From the NCBI GenBank assembly GCA_002320665.1, contig DCKO01000041.1:837-64836 (forward strand): a DNA stretch of 64,000 bases. The letters are read 5' to 3'. The notes under the pieces were generated by a model. It had not been told where the DNA came from and made no database searches. It saw nothing but the letters and a program-made list of their open reading frames with translations. The position numbers and the translations under genes are program-made. Source of the DNA: Micavibrio sp. UBA1672 (GTDB taxonomy: Bacteria; Pseudomonadota; Alphaproteobacteria; Micavibrionales; Micavibrionaceae). Below are positions 9,687-18,161 of the stretch, one piece after another (the first letter of the stretch is position 1; each line of letters starts with the position of its first letter).

Positions 9687-9700
9687 GCAAAATATTTTGC
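9687..9700. repeat. Perfect 14-bp palindrome after pdxS
   Basis: GCAAAATATTTTGC starts directly after the pdxS stop codon. It has no U-tract and is too AT-rich to be a strong terminator; it could be a 3' hairpin or an operator for the next gene. Confidence 0.4.
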
Positions 9701-9754
9701 ATAAAATCAAAATAATGCTTATGCTTTTATTATAACAATAAAAGAGTAATCGTG

Positions 9755-10528
9755 ATGATGGGTGAAGAACTTAAGAATCTGTGTTCGGATTTTGACAAAA
9801 CCATTGAAGACATTAATCGTTTTTTTAATCCCCCACCACATTACGAAATGCCTAACAGCAATTCTATGTTTGTGTTTCATGCTGAGAACTTAAAAAAAGA
9901 TCTAATTCAAGCATATATTCCGCTAGTAAGACGCTCGGATTTGTTGGAATCGCAACAAATGAGAATCAATTCCAGCTACGATTTACATTATCAATGGTTA
10001 GACAAATTACTCGATTTTACTGATGATGTATTACAAACACAATTTTCGGCTCCTGAAAATACTTCCCACGGCAACATGCTTGAAAGACAATGGAATGACA
10101 AATTAGGTAAACTTCATGCCTTACACATGCAATTTGATAGCGGTCTAGTTTTAGGAAAGACACCTGATGATCAAATTTTTTTAGATATTTCCAATACAGT
10201 TAAATCCTTAAGGAAAACGACCAGAGATATGCTGGAAAATTACGGCTTAGAACATGTGCTCAGAGATAATGCTATCTTCAAGATGGCAAAACTTATGGCA
10301 AATAGCGAAAATATCCTAAAACAACGCCCTGCTTATCAGCAGGTCAATCAGGCTTTACCTACGGAGCGAGTGACACAGACAGCAGATATATATGAGATCA
10401 AAAGCGGACAGAGATTAGAGGGAAACTGGTCAGGCAATGGGCAAAAATCTGACAGAGATAATATTCGTCCTTCCTTAACTGGTGTTATGAGTGATGAAGA
10501 TAATAATCCAGAACCAAAAGACCCTTAA
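9755..10528 (+). CDS. Hypothetical protein between pdxS and pdxT
   Basis: A 257-residue soluble, helical, AT-rich gene product starting at one of three tandem codons (GTG 9752, ATG 9755, ATG 9758) behind AAAGAG. No family is recognised. The N-terminal two thirds is alpha-helical with conserved-looking aromatic positions (DFDKTIEDINRFFNPPPHYEMP; YDLHYQWLDKLLDFTDDV); the tail from about residue 205 is polar and probably disordered. There is no signal peptide. Its position splits the PLP synthase genes, and its base composition is lower in GC than theirs, which suggests later insertion. Confidence 0.65.
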   Translation: MMGEELKNLCSDFDKTIEDINRFFNPPPHYEMPNSNSMFVFHAENLKKDLIQAYIPLVRRSDLLESQQMRINSSYDLHYQWLDKLLDFTDDVLQTQFSAPENTSHGNMLERQWNDKLGKLHALHMQFDSGLVLGKTPDDQIFLDISNTVKSLRKTTRDMLENYGLEHVLRDNAIFKMAKLMANSENILKQRPAYQQVNQALPTERVTQTADIYEIKSGQRLEGNWSGNGQKSDRDNIRPSLTGVMSDEDNNPEPKDP

Positions 10529-10538
10529 CGCATTTGAG

Positions 10539-10567
10539 TTGACTTAATACCCCAAAATCCATAAAAG
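10539..10567 (+). promoter_or_regulatory. Likely pdxT promoter, near-leaderless
   Basis: TTGACT (10539-10544), 17-base spacer, TAAAAG (10562-10567). The pdxT ATG begins 10 bases after the -10 box and no Shine-Dalgarno is present, so the transcript would have almost no leader. Confidence 0.5.
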
Positions 10568-10576
10568 CCTTATTCC

Positions 10577-11149
10577 ATGGATAAGAAAGAAATCACTATC
10601 GGTGTTTTAGCCTTGCAAGGGGCTGTAGAGCTTCACCGTCCGCATATTGAAGCTTGCGGAGCTGTGTTCAAATCCGTGAAAACCCAGAAAGATTTTGAAG
10701 AAATTGATGGTTTTATTCTTCCCGGCGGGGAAAGTACCACGATGTTACGGCTCATAAAAACTTTCGGGTTATGGGATGTTTTGGCAAAGCACTTTAGTGA
10801 AAAGCCTGTCTGGGGGATTTGCGCAGGCTCTATTTTACTGGCAGAAAAAGTAACCAACCCCGAGCAGGATTCCTTTGGCATTCTCCCCATCACCGTCCAG
10901 CGCAATGGCTATGGGCGGCAATTAGATAGCCATCATGCGGAAATAGAGGGTTATAAGGTTTCCTTTATACGAGCGCCTGTTATCACAGAAGTCGGTGAAG
11001 GCGTTGAAATTCTGGCAGAGCATGAAAGTCAGCCTGTTTGGGTCAGAAAAGGCAATAAGGTTGCCAGCACGTTTCACCCTGAGTTAACAGATGCTTACCC
11101 ATCGCCAATGCATAAGCATTTTATTGATCTGGTACAAAGCGGATTATAG
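10577..11149 (+). CDS. pdxT: Pyridoxal 5'-phosphate synthase, glutaminase subunit
   Basis: Class I glutamine amidotransferase that hydrolyses glutamine and channels ammonia to PdxS. Of 190 residues, it shows GVLALQGAVELH at the N-terminus, the GGEST oxyanion motif, the nucleophile Cys in WGICAG, and the catalytic His-Glu pair in FHPEL. All three catalytic positions are intact. A promoter appears just upstream, so it may be transcribed apart from pdxS. It converges on the TetR gene, with 5 bases between stops. Confidence 0.97.
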   Translation: MDKKEITIGVLALQGAVELHRPHIEACGAVFKSVKTQKDFEEIDGFILPGGESTTMLRLIKTFGLWDVLAKHFSEKPVWGICAGSILLAEKVTNPEQDSFGILPITVQRNGYGRQLDSHHAEIEGYKVSFIRAPVITEVGEGVEILAEHESQPVWVRKGNKVASTFHPELTDAYPSPMHKHFIDLVQSGL

Positions 11150-11154
11150 GCAAT

Positions 11155-11730
11155 TTAGAAAAGATAGGGTTTTATAAATTCTGTAATTTGCCTTTTTACG
11201 CATTGAATATCTTCATCATTATTTCCCATTGCCCTAATAATATTCAAGCCGCCAATAAGCATACTTAAAAAAACCAGAGCAAGTGTTCTGGATTCAGAAT
11301 TACGGACATTTAAATCTTCAGAAATAATTTCAATTATTTTATCCAATCTATTCTTATAATCCATACAAACCCCCTCATCCATACGAGCTACCTCTGATGT
11401 TAGACTTGCTAAAGCACATCCGCATTCCAAATCGGCAGCATGCTCCGCGCTGATATAATATTCTACAAGTGAAATCAGCCATTTTTTTCCATGATTCTCT
11501 TTAAGTTTAGAAATAGTCGATAAGACTTCATCTAAACCTTCTGTTAGGGCAATCTTGAATGCTACTTTTTTCGAGCCCATATGCGCATAAAAAGCTCCAG
11601 ATGTTACACCTGCAGCTTTTGCCATAGCATCAACACCAATACCTTCATAGCCATTTTTTCGGAATCCTTTTCCTACAGCCTCCGTTATACGACTTCTTGT
11701 CTCTTCAGCACTAACTCCTTTGTGGCGCAT
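11155..11730 (-). CDS. TetR family transcriptional repressor
   Basis: A 191-residue TetR-type repressor. The N-terminal helix-turn-helix is typical: RITEAVGKGFRKNGYEGIGVDAMAKAAGVTSGAFYAHMGSKKVAF (residues 13-57). The C-terminal ligand domain resembles the TetR_C_11/AcrR-like group, with CGCALASLTSEVARMD and VFLSMLIGGLNIIRAM. It faces the secreted YdhR-like gene across a 106-base gap that holds a strong inverted repeat, so it most likely represses that gene and itself. The ligand is unknown; the target suggests a small organic or oxidative stress signal. Confidence 0.92.
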   Translation of the reverse strand: MRHKGVSAEETRSRITEAVGKGFRKNGYEGIGVDAMAKAAGVTSGAFYAHMGSKKVAFKIALTEGLDEVLSTISKLKENHGKKWLISLVEYYISAEHAADLECGCALASLTSEVARMDEGVCMDYKNRLDKIIEIISEDLNVRNSESRTLALVFLSMLIGGLNIIRAMGNNDEDIQCVKRQITEFIKPYLF

Positions 11731-11749
11731 TTAACCTCCTTAATATATC

Positions 11750-11807
11750 GATCGTTATTTTTAATTGACAAATAGTGATCGTTATTTAATAATATAACGA
11801 TCACTAT
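11750..11807. promoter_or_regulatory. TetR operator overlapping divergent promoter
   Basis: A perfect inverted repeat with 14-bp arms, core AGTGATCGTTAT/ATAACGATCACT (11772-11785 and 11794-11807), has an 8-base spacer. A further half site GATCGTTAT lies at 11750-11758 towards the TetR start. A good sigma70 promoter for the rightward gene, TTGACA (11765-11770), 17 bases, AATAAT (11788-11793), is covered by the repeat, so binding would block polymerase. Confidence 0.85.
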
Positions 11808-11836
11808 ATTATATTTTTAATTGAAGGAGAAGTAAA

Positions 11837-12571
11837 GTGAAATTCAAATATACTCTACCTAGGGCTTTGATTTTAATGCTCTTATTTGCAACCTTTTTTA
11901 ATACCAAACCATTACATGCGGATAATTCTTCTGTCAGACATAAAGCTTACGTTTACACAGAATTACAATTTGCACCCGTATTTCAGGATGTACCTTGGGA
12001 AGATATGAATCCTAATTTGAAAAAAATTCCTGGTTTATTGAGTAAAACATGGCTTTCCGGTACGGATAATTCTCCAGGAGGGTTTTATGTTTTTGATACA
12101 ATAGAACATGCCCAGAATTTTGTGCGGGATGTTTTTCCTAAAGAAGCAGCATCATTTGGTGTAGCGCAAACTACACGTATTTTTGATGCAGAACAGACTG
12201 AAAAAGCCAGTCGTGATATGGGATCGGTCTATTATTTTGGACCGAATGGGCAAGAACCGGGTGCTTTTGTTTATACAGAAGTACAGATCAACGCCTTACC
12301 ATTTGATCAGAAAGTGAATTGGTTAGAGCGCAACCCTGTTTTAAAAACCCAACCTGGTTTGCTTAGCAAAACATGGTTGAGTGGTCAAAACACCGGAACT
12401 GTTGGAGGGTTTTATGCTTTTGACAGTTTAGAAAATGCCAAAAAATTTGCTATTGAAGTTTTCCCTGAATCGATCAAGGATTTAAATGCTGCATTTTATA
12501 CCCGTGTTTTTGATGCCAATATCACACGAAACGCCAGTATAGATATGGGATCGCTTTATTATAAGCACTAA
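11837..12571 (+). CDS. Secreted tandem YdhR-like (putative monooxygenase) protein
   Basis: A 244-residue exported protein. A signal peptide ends near residue 28 (NTKPLHA before DNSS). Two homologous halves follow (about residues 35-133 and 143-243), each with the YdhR-type ferredoxin-like fold pattern: a YVYTE or FVYTE strand, then PGLLSKTWLSG, GGFYxFD, a helix ending VFPE/K, then TRxFDA and SxDMGSxYY. YdhR proteins are putative cofactor-less monooxygenases of the ABM type, normally cytoplasmic single-domain dimers; here a tandem copy is secreted, making a built-in pseudo-dimer. GAAGGAG precedes the ATG. The gene is under the divergent TetR. Confidence 0.82.
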   Translation: MKFKYTLPRALILMLLFATFFNTKPLHADNSSVRHKAYVYTELQFAPVFQDVPWEDMNPNLKKIPGLLSKTWLSGTDNSPGGFYVFDTIEHAQNFVRDVFPKEAASFGVAQTTRIFDAEQTEKASRDMGSVYYFGPNGQEPGAFVYTEVQINALPFDQKVNWLERNPVLKTQPGLLSKTWLSGQNTGTVGGFYAFDSLENAKKFAIEVFPESIKDLNAAFYTRVFDANITRNASIDMGSLYYKH

Positions 12572-12589
12572 AACTATAAATATCACCTT

Positions 12590-12618
12590 CCCATACGATA
12601 AAAATCGTGTGGGTTTTT
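12590..12618 (+). terminator. Rho-independent terminator after the YdhR-like gene
   Basis: Stem CCCATACGAT/ATCGTGTGGG (one G-U pair) with a 4-base A loop and a run of five T. Confidence 0.85.
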
Positions 12619-12643
12619 AAACGCATGTATATAGAGAGTTTGA

Positions 12644-12672
12644 TTGACACACGCCTGTCAAAAACTTAAAAA
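12644..12672 (+). promoter_or_regulatory. thrC promoter giving a leaderless transcript
   Basis: TTGACA (12644-12649), 17-base spacer, TAAAAA (12667-12672). The thrC ATG begins at 12679, where transcription is expected to start. No Shine-Dalgarno is present. Confidence 0.6.
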
Positions 12673-12678
12673 ACTTGC

Positions 12679-14082
12679 ATGATAAAATACATCTCCACAC
12701 GCGGAGGGCAAGATAGCCCCAAAACGTTCGAAGAGGTTCTGCTGGCAGGGCTTGCCCCTGATGGCGGGCTTTATGTTCCTGATAGCTGGCCGAGTCTTGA
12801 TCTTGCGTCGCTTAAGGGGAAATCCTACACCGAAACTGCCGAAGCCGTGATGTATCCTTTTGTCGAAGGGTGCATTCCTCGAGAAGATTTCAGAGCGATT
12901 ATCACCCGCGTTTATTCGCCCGCGAATTTTAGATCAGAGCATGTTGCACCGCTCCATCATCTAGTTGATTACGAGCAGGACAAAATCTATGTGATGGAGC
13001 AATTCCACGGGCCGACGATTGCCTTTAAGGATGTGGCTTTACAACTTCTGGGGCAGCTTTTCGATTATGTCCTTACCAAGAATAACGAGCATATCACGAT
13101 TGTCGGGGCGACTTCCGGTGATACAGGCTCGGCGGCGATTGAGGGGTGCTATAAGAGCGATCACATTGATATTTTTATCCTTCATCCGCGGGGGCGCGTT
13201 TCCGATGTTCAGCGCAAGCAAATGACAACCATTTTGGCAGATAATGTTCATAATATCGCGCTGGATGGGACGTTTGATGATTGCCAGAATATGGTCAAGG
13301 CGATGTTCGCCGATGAGGATTTTCGGACAAGCGTTAATCTGTCTGCGGTGAATTCTATCAACTGGGCACGGATTATGGCGCAGATCGTTTATTATGTGTA
13401 TTGCGGTCTGCAATTAGATGCGGAGGAAAAACCTTTATCCTTTGTCGTGCCGACAGGGAATTTCGGGAATGTTTTTGCCGCCTATTGCGCGCGGCAGATG
13501 GGCTTGCCGATTGAACATTTGGGTATTTCTACGAATAAGAATGATATCCTGACGCGGTTTTTTGAAACGGGTGAGATGAAAATCACGGGTGCTTATGCCA
13601 CGCTCAGCCCATCCATGGATATTCAAATTTCCAGTAATTTCGAGCGCTATCTCTATTTCCTATTGGATAAGGATAGTGACAAGCTTGCTGAGCTGATGAA
13701 AAGTTTTAAGGAAACAGGCTCTATGATTTTAGAGAATGAGAAAATGGCCACCGCGCGCAAAGAGTTTATGGCTTCCCGCGCCGATGATGAGCAAACACTG
13801 GCCTTGATTAAAGAATGCTATGACGCCACTGATTACGTGCTTGATCCGCATACGGCTGTTGGCCTAGAGGGCGCAAAGCAAATCGCCGCAAAAACCGAAG
13901 GCGCGATTGTCTTGCTTGCCACCGCGCATCCGGCGAAATTCCCCGACGCGGTCGAAAAAGCCATAGGCCAGCGCCCTGATTTACCTGAACACTTATCAGA
14001 TTTATTTGCACGTGAAGAGCGCATGGAAAATCTGCCTGATGATTTAGGCGTGGTGCAAGAGTTTGTAAAATCACAAATATAG
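12679..14082 (+). CDS. thrC: Threonine synthase
   Basis: PLP enzyme that turns O-phosphohomoserine into threonine. It is 467 residues, as usual for the proteobacterial class. The N-terminus (ISTRGGQDSPKTFEEVLLAGLAPDGGLYVP) fixes the start at 12679. The PLP lysine is in PTIAFKDVALQ, the phosphate/Ser-Gly loop in GATSGDTGSAAIEG, with VNSINWARIMAQIVYY and VPTGNFGN downstream. The C-terminal part has DPHTAVG and TAHPAKFPDAVEKA. The gene sits before an M16 peptidase as in many alphaproteobacteria, with one small gene on the other strand between them. Confidence 0.97.
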   Translation: MIKYISTRGGQDSPKTFEEVLLAGLAPDGGLYVPDSWPSLDLASLKGKSYTETAEAVMYPFVEGCIPREDFRAIITRVYSPANFRSEHVAPLHHLVDYEQDKIYVMEQFHGPTIAFKDVALQLLGQLFDYVLTKNNEHITIVGATSGDTGSAAIEGCYKSDHIDIFILHPRGRVSDVQRKQMTTILADNVHNIALDGTFDDCQNMVKAMFADEDFRTSVNLSAVNSINWARIMAQIVYYVYCGLQLDAEEKPLSFVVPTGNFGNVFAAYCARQMGLPIEHLGISTNKNDILTRFFETGEMKITGAYATLSPSMDIQISSNFERYLYFLLDKDSDKLAELMKSFKETGSMILENEKMATARKEFMASRADDEQTLALIKECYDATDYVLDPHTAVGLEGAKQIAAKTEGAIVLLATAHPAKFPDAVEKAIGQRPDLPEHLSDLFAREERMENLPDDLGVVQEFVKSQI

Positions 14083-14088
14083 AAAAAA

Positions 14089-14415
14089 TTATTGTTCTAG
14101 ACTAAGAGCCGCAGTTTCTTCTGGCTGCGTATCATCCCTTGTAAATGTCCAGCTATCTAACTCTGGATGCTCATCAAACCATGTCTTAACATCCTCAGGA
14201 ATATCCATGATATCTCTGTCAGGATCTGATGCGATATTTCCTACAGCTACCCCTGTCGCAACAGTAGCGCAAAGAGCCAGATTTTTTGCAACTTGTTTTA
14301 TTGCTCCCAGACAAAACTTATTATACTCATTACCAAAGTTTTGGAGCTTTTCTCTTGCTGAAGAAACTTCAGTAAATTCACCCTCAATAGTGTCCCCAAT
14401 ATTATTAGCACCCAT
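14089..14415 (-). CDS. Small hypothetical protein with hydrophobic segment
   Basis: A 108-residue product starting at an ATG behind AGGAG. Residues 35-60 (CLGAIKQVAKNLALCATVATGVAVGNIA) form a moderately hydrophobic helix that might associate with membrane. The C-terminus is acidic and ends TAALSLEQ. No family recognised. It lies between thrC and the M16 gene, antisense to both, which normally are neighbours. Confidence 0.6.
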   Translation of the reverse strand: MGANNIGDTIEGEFTEVSSAREKLQNFGNEYNKFCLGAIKQVAKNLALCATVATGVAVGNIASDPDRDIMDIPEDVKTWFDEHPELDSWTFTRDDTQPEETAALSLEQ

Positions 14416-14525
14416 TTATTATCTCCTAAACACAGAAAATTTTATGTGATAATTAAATCATATAATACTATTCTTTGTCAAAGAATAATTGCATTGCAGC
14501 AATTTTCCGTTTATCCATAGCTCTC

Positions 14526-15788
14526 ATGACCTCAATCAAAATCACAACACTTCCTAATGGTTTGCGCGTTGCCACAGATATCGTGCCTTCGGTTGACAGC
14601 GTTGCCGTTGGTGTATGGATCGGCGTGGGCGCGAGGCACGAAGATCTGGCCTATAACGGCACGGCGCATATGGTTGAGCATATGCTCTTTAAGGGCACAA
14701 AAAAACGCGATGCCAAAGAGATCGCAGAGGTTATTGAAAATGTCGGCGGGCATATGAATGCCTATACGGGCCGCGAGATTACGAGCTATCACATCCATCT
14801 TTTGAAAGAAGACTTGCCTTTGGCGCTAGACGTGCTGAGTGATATTGTCCAGCACTCCACGATGCCCGAGGATGAAGTTGAGCGAGAGCGCGGTGTGATC
14901 CTGCAGGAAATCGGCATGTGCGCCGATACGCCTGACGACATTATCTTTGATCATTATTTCGAAACCGCCTATCCGGATCAGACTTTGGGCGCACCGATTT
15001 TGGGAACAAGCAAGATCATCAGCGATATGAAACGCGATACGCTGATGAGCTATGTCGAGAAATTCTATAGCGCCAAAAATATGGTGGTGTGCGCCGCGGG
15101 AAATCTGGATCATGATAAATTTGTAGCGCAAGTCGCGGAGGAATTTTGTGATTTGCCTGCAGATCAGGATTTTGACAAGCCTGCGGCTAATTATGAAGGC
15201 GGAGAGCACCGCACAGAAAAAGACCTTGAGCAAAGCCACATAATTCTGGGCTTTCAGGGTGTGCCGCGTTTAAGCGATGAATATTACGCCGCGCAGACCT
15301 TATCCAATTTACTGGGCGGGGGGATGTCTTCTCGCCTGTTTCAGGAAATCCGTGAAAAGCGCGGGCTTGTGTATTCGATCTATAGTTTTCACTCGGCGTT
15401 TTTGGATGATGGGCAATTCGGGGTTTATGCCGGAACGGGGCCAGATAAGTTGCCCGAGCTTGTGCCCGTGGTCTGCGATGAAATTCTTAATCTGGCCGAG
15501 ACACTCAGGGAAGACGAGCTTGAACGTGCCAAGGCGCAACTTCGTGCAAGTACGCTCATGGCGCGTGAATCCATGATGCGCCGCGTTGATCAAAACGCCA
15601 AGAGCCTTATCTTCCGAGGGAAAATTCGTGAAAGCGCTGAGATTATCGAGAGCATTAATGCGGTTAATATGACGGCTATTAAAGATGTGTGCGGTAAAAT
15701 CTTTAGCGGCTCTGTGACTTTGGCGGCGAATGGCCCGCTTAAGCAATTAGAGCCTTTGGATAGTATACAAAAAAGGCTGGCGGCATGA
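14526..15788 (+). CDS. M16 family zinc peptidase (mitochondrial processing peptidase type)
   Basis: A 420-residue inverzincin started at the ATG at 14526 (an upstream TTG frame is unlikely). The zinc motif HMVEH is at residues 48-52, with a downstream Glu in ERERGVILQEIGM as third ligand. The C-terminal half has GGGMSSRLFQEIREKRGLVYSIYS, whose Arg/Tyr pair helps bind substrate. Active bacterial relatives such as PqqL/YmxG-type proteins degrade or process peptides; the alphaproteobacterial copy is the close relative of the mitochondrial beta-MPP. No signal peptide. Its stop overlaps the next start in ATGA, so the HAD gene is translationally coupled. Confidence 0.93.
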   Translation: MTSIKITTLPNGLRVATDIVPSVDSVAVGVWIGVGARHEDLAYNGTAHMVEHMLFKGTKKRDAKEIAEVIENVGGHMNAYTGREITSYHIHLLKEDLPLALDVLSDIVQHSTMPEDEVERERGVILQEIGMCADTPDDIIFDHYFETAYPDQTLGAPILGTSKIISDMKRDTLMSYVEKFYSAKNMVVCAAGNLDHDKFVAQVAEEFCDLPADQDFDKPAANYEGGEHRTEKDLEQSHIILGFQGVPRLSDEYYAAQTLSNLLGGGMSSRLFQEIREKRGLVYSIYSFHSAFLDDGQFGVYAGTGPDKLPELVPVVCDEILNLAETLREDELERAKAQLRASTLMARESMMRRVDQNAKSLIFRGKIRESAEIIESINAVNMTAIKDVCGKIFSGSVTLAANGPLKQLEPLDSIQKRLAA

Positions 15789-16423
15789 GCTATGCCTGCC
15801 TGATTTTTGATCTGGATGGTACACTTAGTGATTCAAGACCCGGCATTGCCAAGTGCATAAATTCAACCCTAATAAAATATGGCTATGATGCGGTTGAACC
15901 TGAAACATTATCACGTTCTATTGGCCAACCCCTTGATGCGGCGTTTCGTCAATTTACCAAGTCAGAAGATGAGAAGCATATAGCCAAGTTGGTGGCTGAT
16001 TACCGCAAAGAGTATGGCGTTTCCGGCTATATAGACAATACACTTTATGACGGCATCAAAGATATTCTTTTTGAGTTTAAAGATCAAAATATCCGCATGG
16101 GGGTTTGTACCTCGAAGCCCGAACGTTTTGCCCGCCCTATTCTGGAGATGTTTGACCTTATGGAGTGTTTTGATTTCCTGAGCGGCGGGGATGTCGGCAT
16201 TGAAAAAGCGCAGCAATTAAAAAAGTTACGGGAACAAAGTCATATTTGCAAAAATTCTATTATGATTGGTGACAGTAAGTACGACATTATTGCCGCCAAA
16301 GAAAATGGCCTACCTTCGGCTGGCGTATTGTGGGGATATGGCTCTGCAGTTGAAATAGAAAGTCATAAACCCGAGCATGTGCTTAAAATCCCCGAAGAAA
16401 TTGCCCAGCTATTAACTTGGTAA
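15785..16423 (+). CDS. HAD family hydrolase, phosphoglycolate-phosphatase-like
   Basis: A 212-residue phosphatase with HAD motif I DLDGT (residues 9-13), motif II in VCTSKP, the lysine in GIEKAQQL, and motif IV GDSKYDIIAAKENG. The helical C1-type cap between residues 15 and 85 is that of the Gph/PgmB group. The best guess is phosphoglycolate or a related small phosphate ester; substrate is not readable from sequence. It is coupled to the M16 gene by a 4-base overlap. Confidence 0.9.
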   Translation: MSYACLIFDLDGTLSDSRPGIAKCINSTLIKYGYDAVEPETLSRSIGQPLDAAFRQFTKSEDEKHIAKLVADYRKEYGVSGYIDNTLYDGIKDILFEFKDQNIRMGVCTSKPERFARPILEMFDLMECFDFLSGGDVGIEKAQQLKKLREQSHICKNSIMIGDSKYDIIAAKENGLPSAGVLWGYGSAVEIESHKPEHVLKIPEEIAQLLTW

Positions 16424-16534
16424 ACATCAGGACTGTTTTAATAAGAGATAATTTTTTAGCGCCCAGGTTACTCTTATTACACACTGATTTCTATGGATAA
16501 TCCAAACTCAAGTATTTTCGTCCCTTGAACCTAT

Positions 16535-16548
16535 TTGATTTAAATCAA
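16535..16548. promoter_or_regulatory. FNR/FixK-type box upstream of the RTX gene
   Basis: TTGATTTAAATCAA is a perfect match to the FNR/FixK/Anr consensus TTGATNNNNATCAA. It lies 68 bases before the RTX start, with TATATG at 16565-16570 as a possible -10. The geometry would fit activation in low oxygen or by a related CRP-family protein. No such regulator is in the window. Confidence 0.6.
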
Positions 16549-16616
16549 TGTACAACCATGGAAATATATGATTTGCTCCGTTCAGCATTATCCATAGAAG
16601 TGAAGGAGAACAGATC

Positions 16617-18110
16617 ATGGCTAGTAGATTTTATGGTGATTACACGACTGACGGCACTACAATTTCATTTATCCGTGGCAACCATGATGATCCGGATGCA
16701 AGTGCGGGAACGTTCTTTGAATACGATCCAGATGGTAATATCCATGCACAACGTCTCGCGACCATTACATATGGCGGCATATTGTGGGATCTGTCTTATA
16801 ATATCAATACTGATGTTGTGAACTTCTACACTTGGGCCTCGACAAATCCTGATCCCGAAGCTTATAGCGATGCTCCGACAGGGTTGGATTTCGATACTTA
16901 TTTTATTCTGACCCCCGGAGATGATATGTCTCCAACCGGAGATGTCATTCGCTTTAGTGATAAAAACGATCATATTGATGCCTTGGCAGGCAATGATAGG
17001 ATCTACTCCGTAGACGGGCATGACATAATTTACGGACGCGAAGGAAATGACGAACTGAGCTCTGCGGAGGGTCATGCCGTAATTTTCGGTAATGACCACA
17101 ATGATATTATTGACGGCGGAAGCGGTGAGGATTTCCTCTTTGGCGGTTCCGGTGAAGATAACATACATGGAGGACCTGATGACGATTTGATTTCCGGTGG
17201 TCTGGATGATGATTTCTTGGCTGGCGGCGATGGTCGTGACATCATCATTGATCTGGATGGTAATAATGTAATTTTTGGTAATAGTGGTGATGATTATATT
17301 ATTGCAGGCGACGGGGATGATATAATTTATGCCAATGAAGGCAGTGATATTGTTCATGCCGGTGGCGGTAATGACTATGTCAATGACGGTGGTGCCAGTT
17401 CTACGACAGAAACAGCCGATGATGTCATTTTCGGTGAAGATGGTGATGACCGGATTATCGTATCCACAGGCGATGACGTGGTTTATGGCGGTAATGGCAA
17501 TGATTACATCTCCGGCAGCTTCTTTGGCTATGATGGCGATGATATTCTCTATGGTCAGGGCGGCAGTGACGAGATCAAGGGCCGCGGCGGGAATGACAAG
17601 CTTTTCGCCGACGACCCTAGTCCAGAAGAAGGCGCGCTCGTTGGCTATGACAAGCTCCGTGGTGGTGAGGGTGATGACCTCCTTGTTGGCGGCGATGGTA
17701 TTGACATGCTTTACGGGGAAAATGGCGATGATCTTCTGGTTGCATCAGGAATTGGCCAAAGCAAAATGTATGGCGGAGAAGGCGCTGATACGTTTGCTTT
17801 TCTGGATTTTCGGGACGCGGACGTGAAAGCTTCACGCATTGAGGATTTTGATTTTGCTGAAGATAAGATCAATCTCAGCGATCTTCTGGATGGCTTTGAT
17901 CCTCTGGTCGATCAAGTCAATGACTTTGTGAGAATATTCTTCCGCAGTACAGAGCGTACCGATATCAAGATCAATGCGGATGGTGAAGGTGATGACTGGA
18001 TTTCAGTTGCCGTTGTTCATAGTGACTTCACAGGCACAAGTCCGGCTATTATGGAGATGAACGGCCAATTAATAGTTGATGACAAGCTTTTTGATTCGGA
18101 TTGGGCTTAA
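16617..18110 (+). CDS. RTX calcium-binding protein, type I secretion substrate
   Basis: A 497-residue protein started at the ATG at 16617 behind GAAGGAG. Residues 1-100 are an unclassified N-terminal domain. Residues about 110-390 hold many RTX nonapeptides (GGxGxDxUx), for example GGSGEDFLFGGSGED and GGEGDDLLVGGDG, which bind calcium outside the cell. The last 110 residues match the C-terminal secretion target domain (ADTFAF, then RIEDFDFAEDKINLSDLL, then VVHSDF and a LIVDD end). No signal peptide, as expected for type I export; no ABC/HlyD/TolC genes are in the window. No enzyme domain is seen. Confidence 0.9.
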   Translation: MASRFYGDYTTDGTTISFIRGNHDDPDASAGTFFEYDPDGNIHAQRLATITYGGILWDLSYNINTDVVNFYTWASTNPDPEAYSDAPTGLDFDTYFILTPGDDMSPTGDVIRFSDKNDHIDALAGNDRIYSVDGHDIIYGREGNDELSSAEGHAVIFGNDHNDIIDGGSGEDFLFGGSGEDNIHGGPDDDLISGGLDDDFLAGGDGRDIIIDLDGNNVIFGNSGDDYIIAGDGDDIIYANEGSDIVHAGGGNDYVNDGGASSTTETADDVIFGEDGDDRIIVSTGDDVVYGGNGNDYISGSFFGYDGDDILYGQGGSDEIKGRGGNDKLFADDPSPEEGALVGYDKLRGGEGDDLLVGGDGIDMLYGENGDDLLVASGIGQSKMYGGEGADTFAFLDFRDADVKASRIEDFDFAEDKINLSDLLDGFDPLVDQVNDFVRIFFRSTERTDIKINADGEGDDWISVAVVHSDFTGTSPAIMEMNGQLIVDDKLFDSDWA

Positions 18111-18123
18111 AAGTTTGCCACGG

Positions 18124-18157
18124 ACACCCCGGCTATTTATAGAGTTGGTCGGGGTGT
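18124..18157. terminator. Hairpin between RTX and yqgE genes
   Basis: Stem ACACCCCG/CGGGGTGT (18124-18131 and 18150-18157) with an 18-base loop lies between converging genes. The T-tract is poor on both strands, so it may act with Rho or as a 3'-end stabiliser. Confidence 0.5.
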
Positions 18158-18161
18158 TGTT

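Noticed and set aside
16665..17357. Long open frame on the minus strand opposite the RTX gene
   Set aside because: It is a shadow of the GGxGxD repeats; its Ile/Asn-rich translation has no protein-like character.
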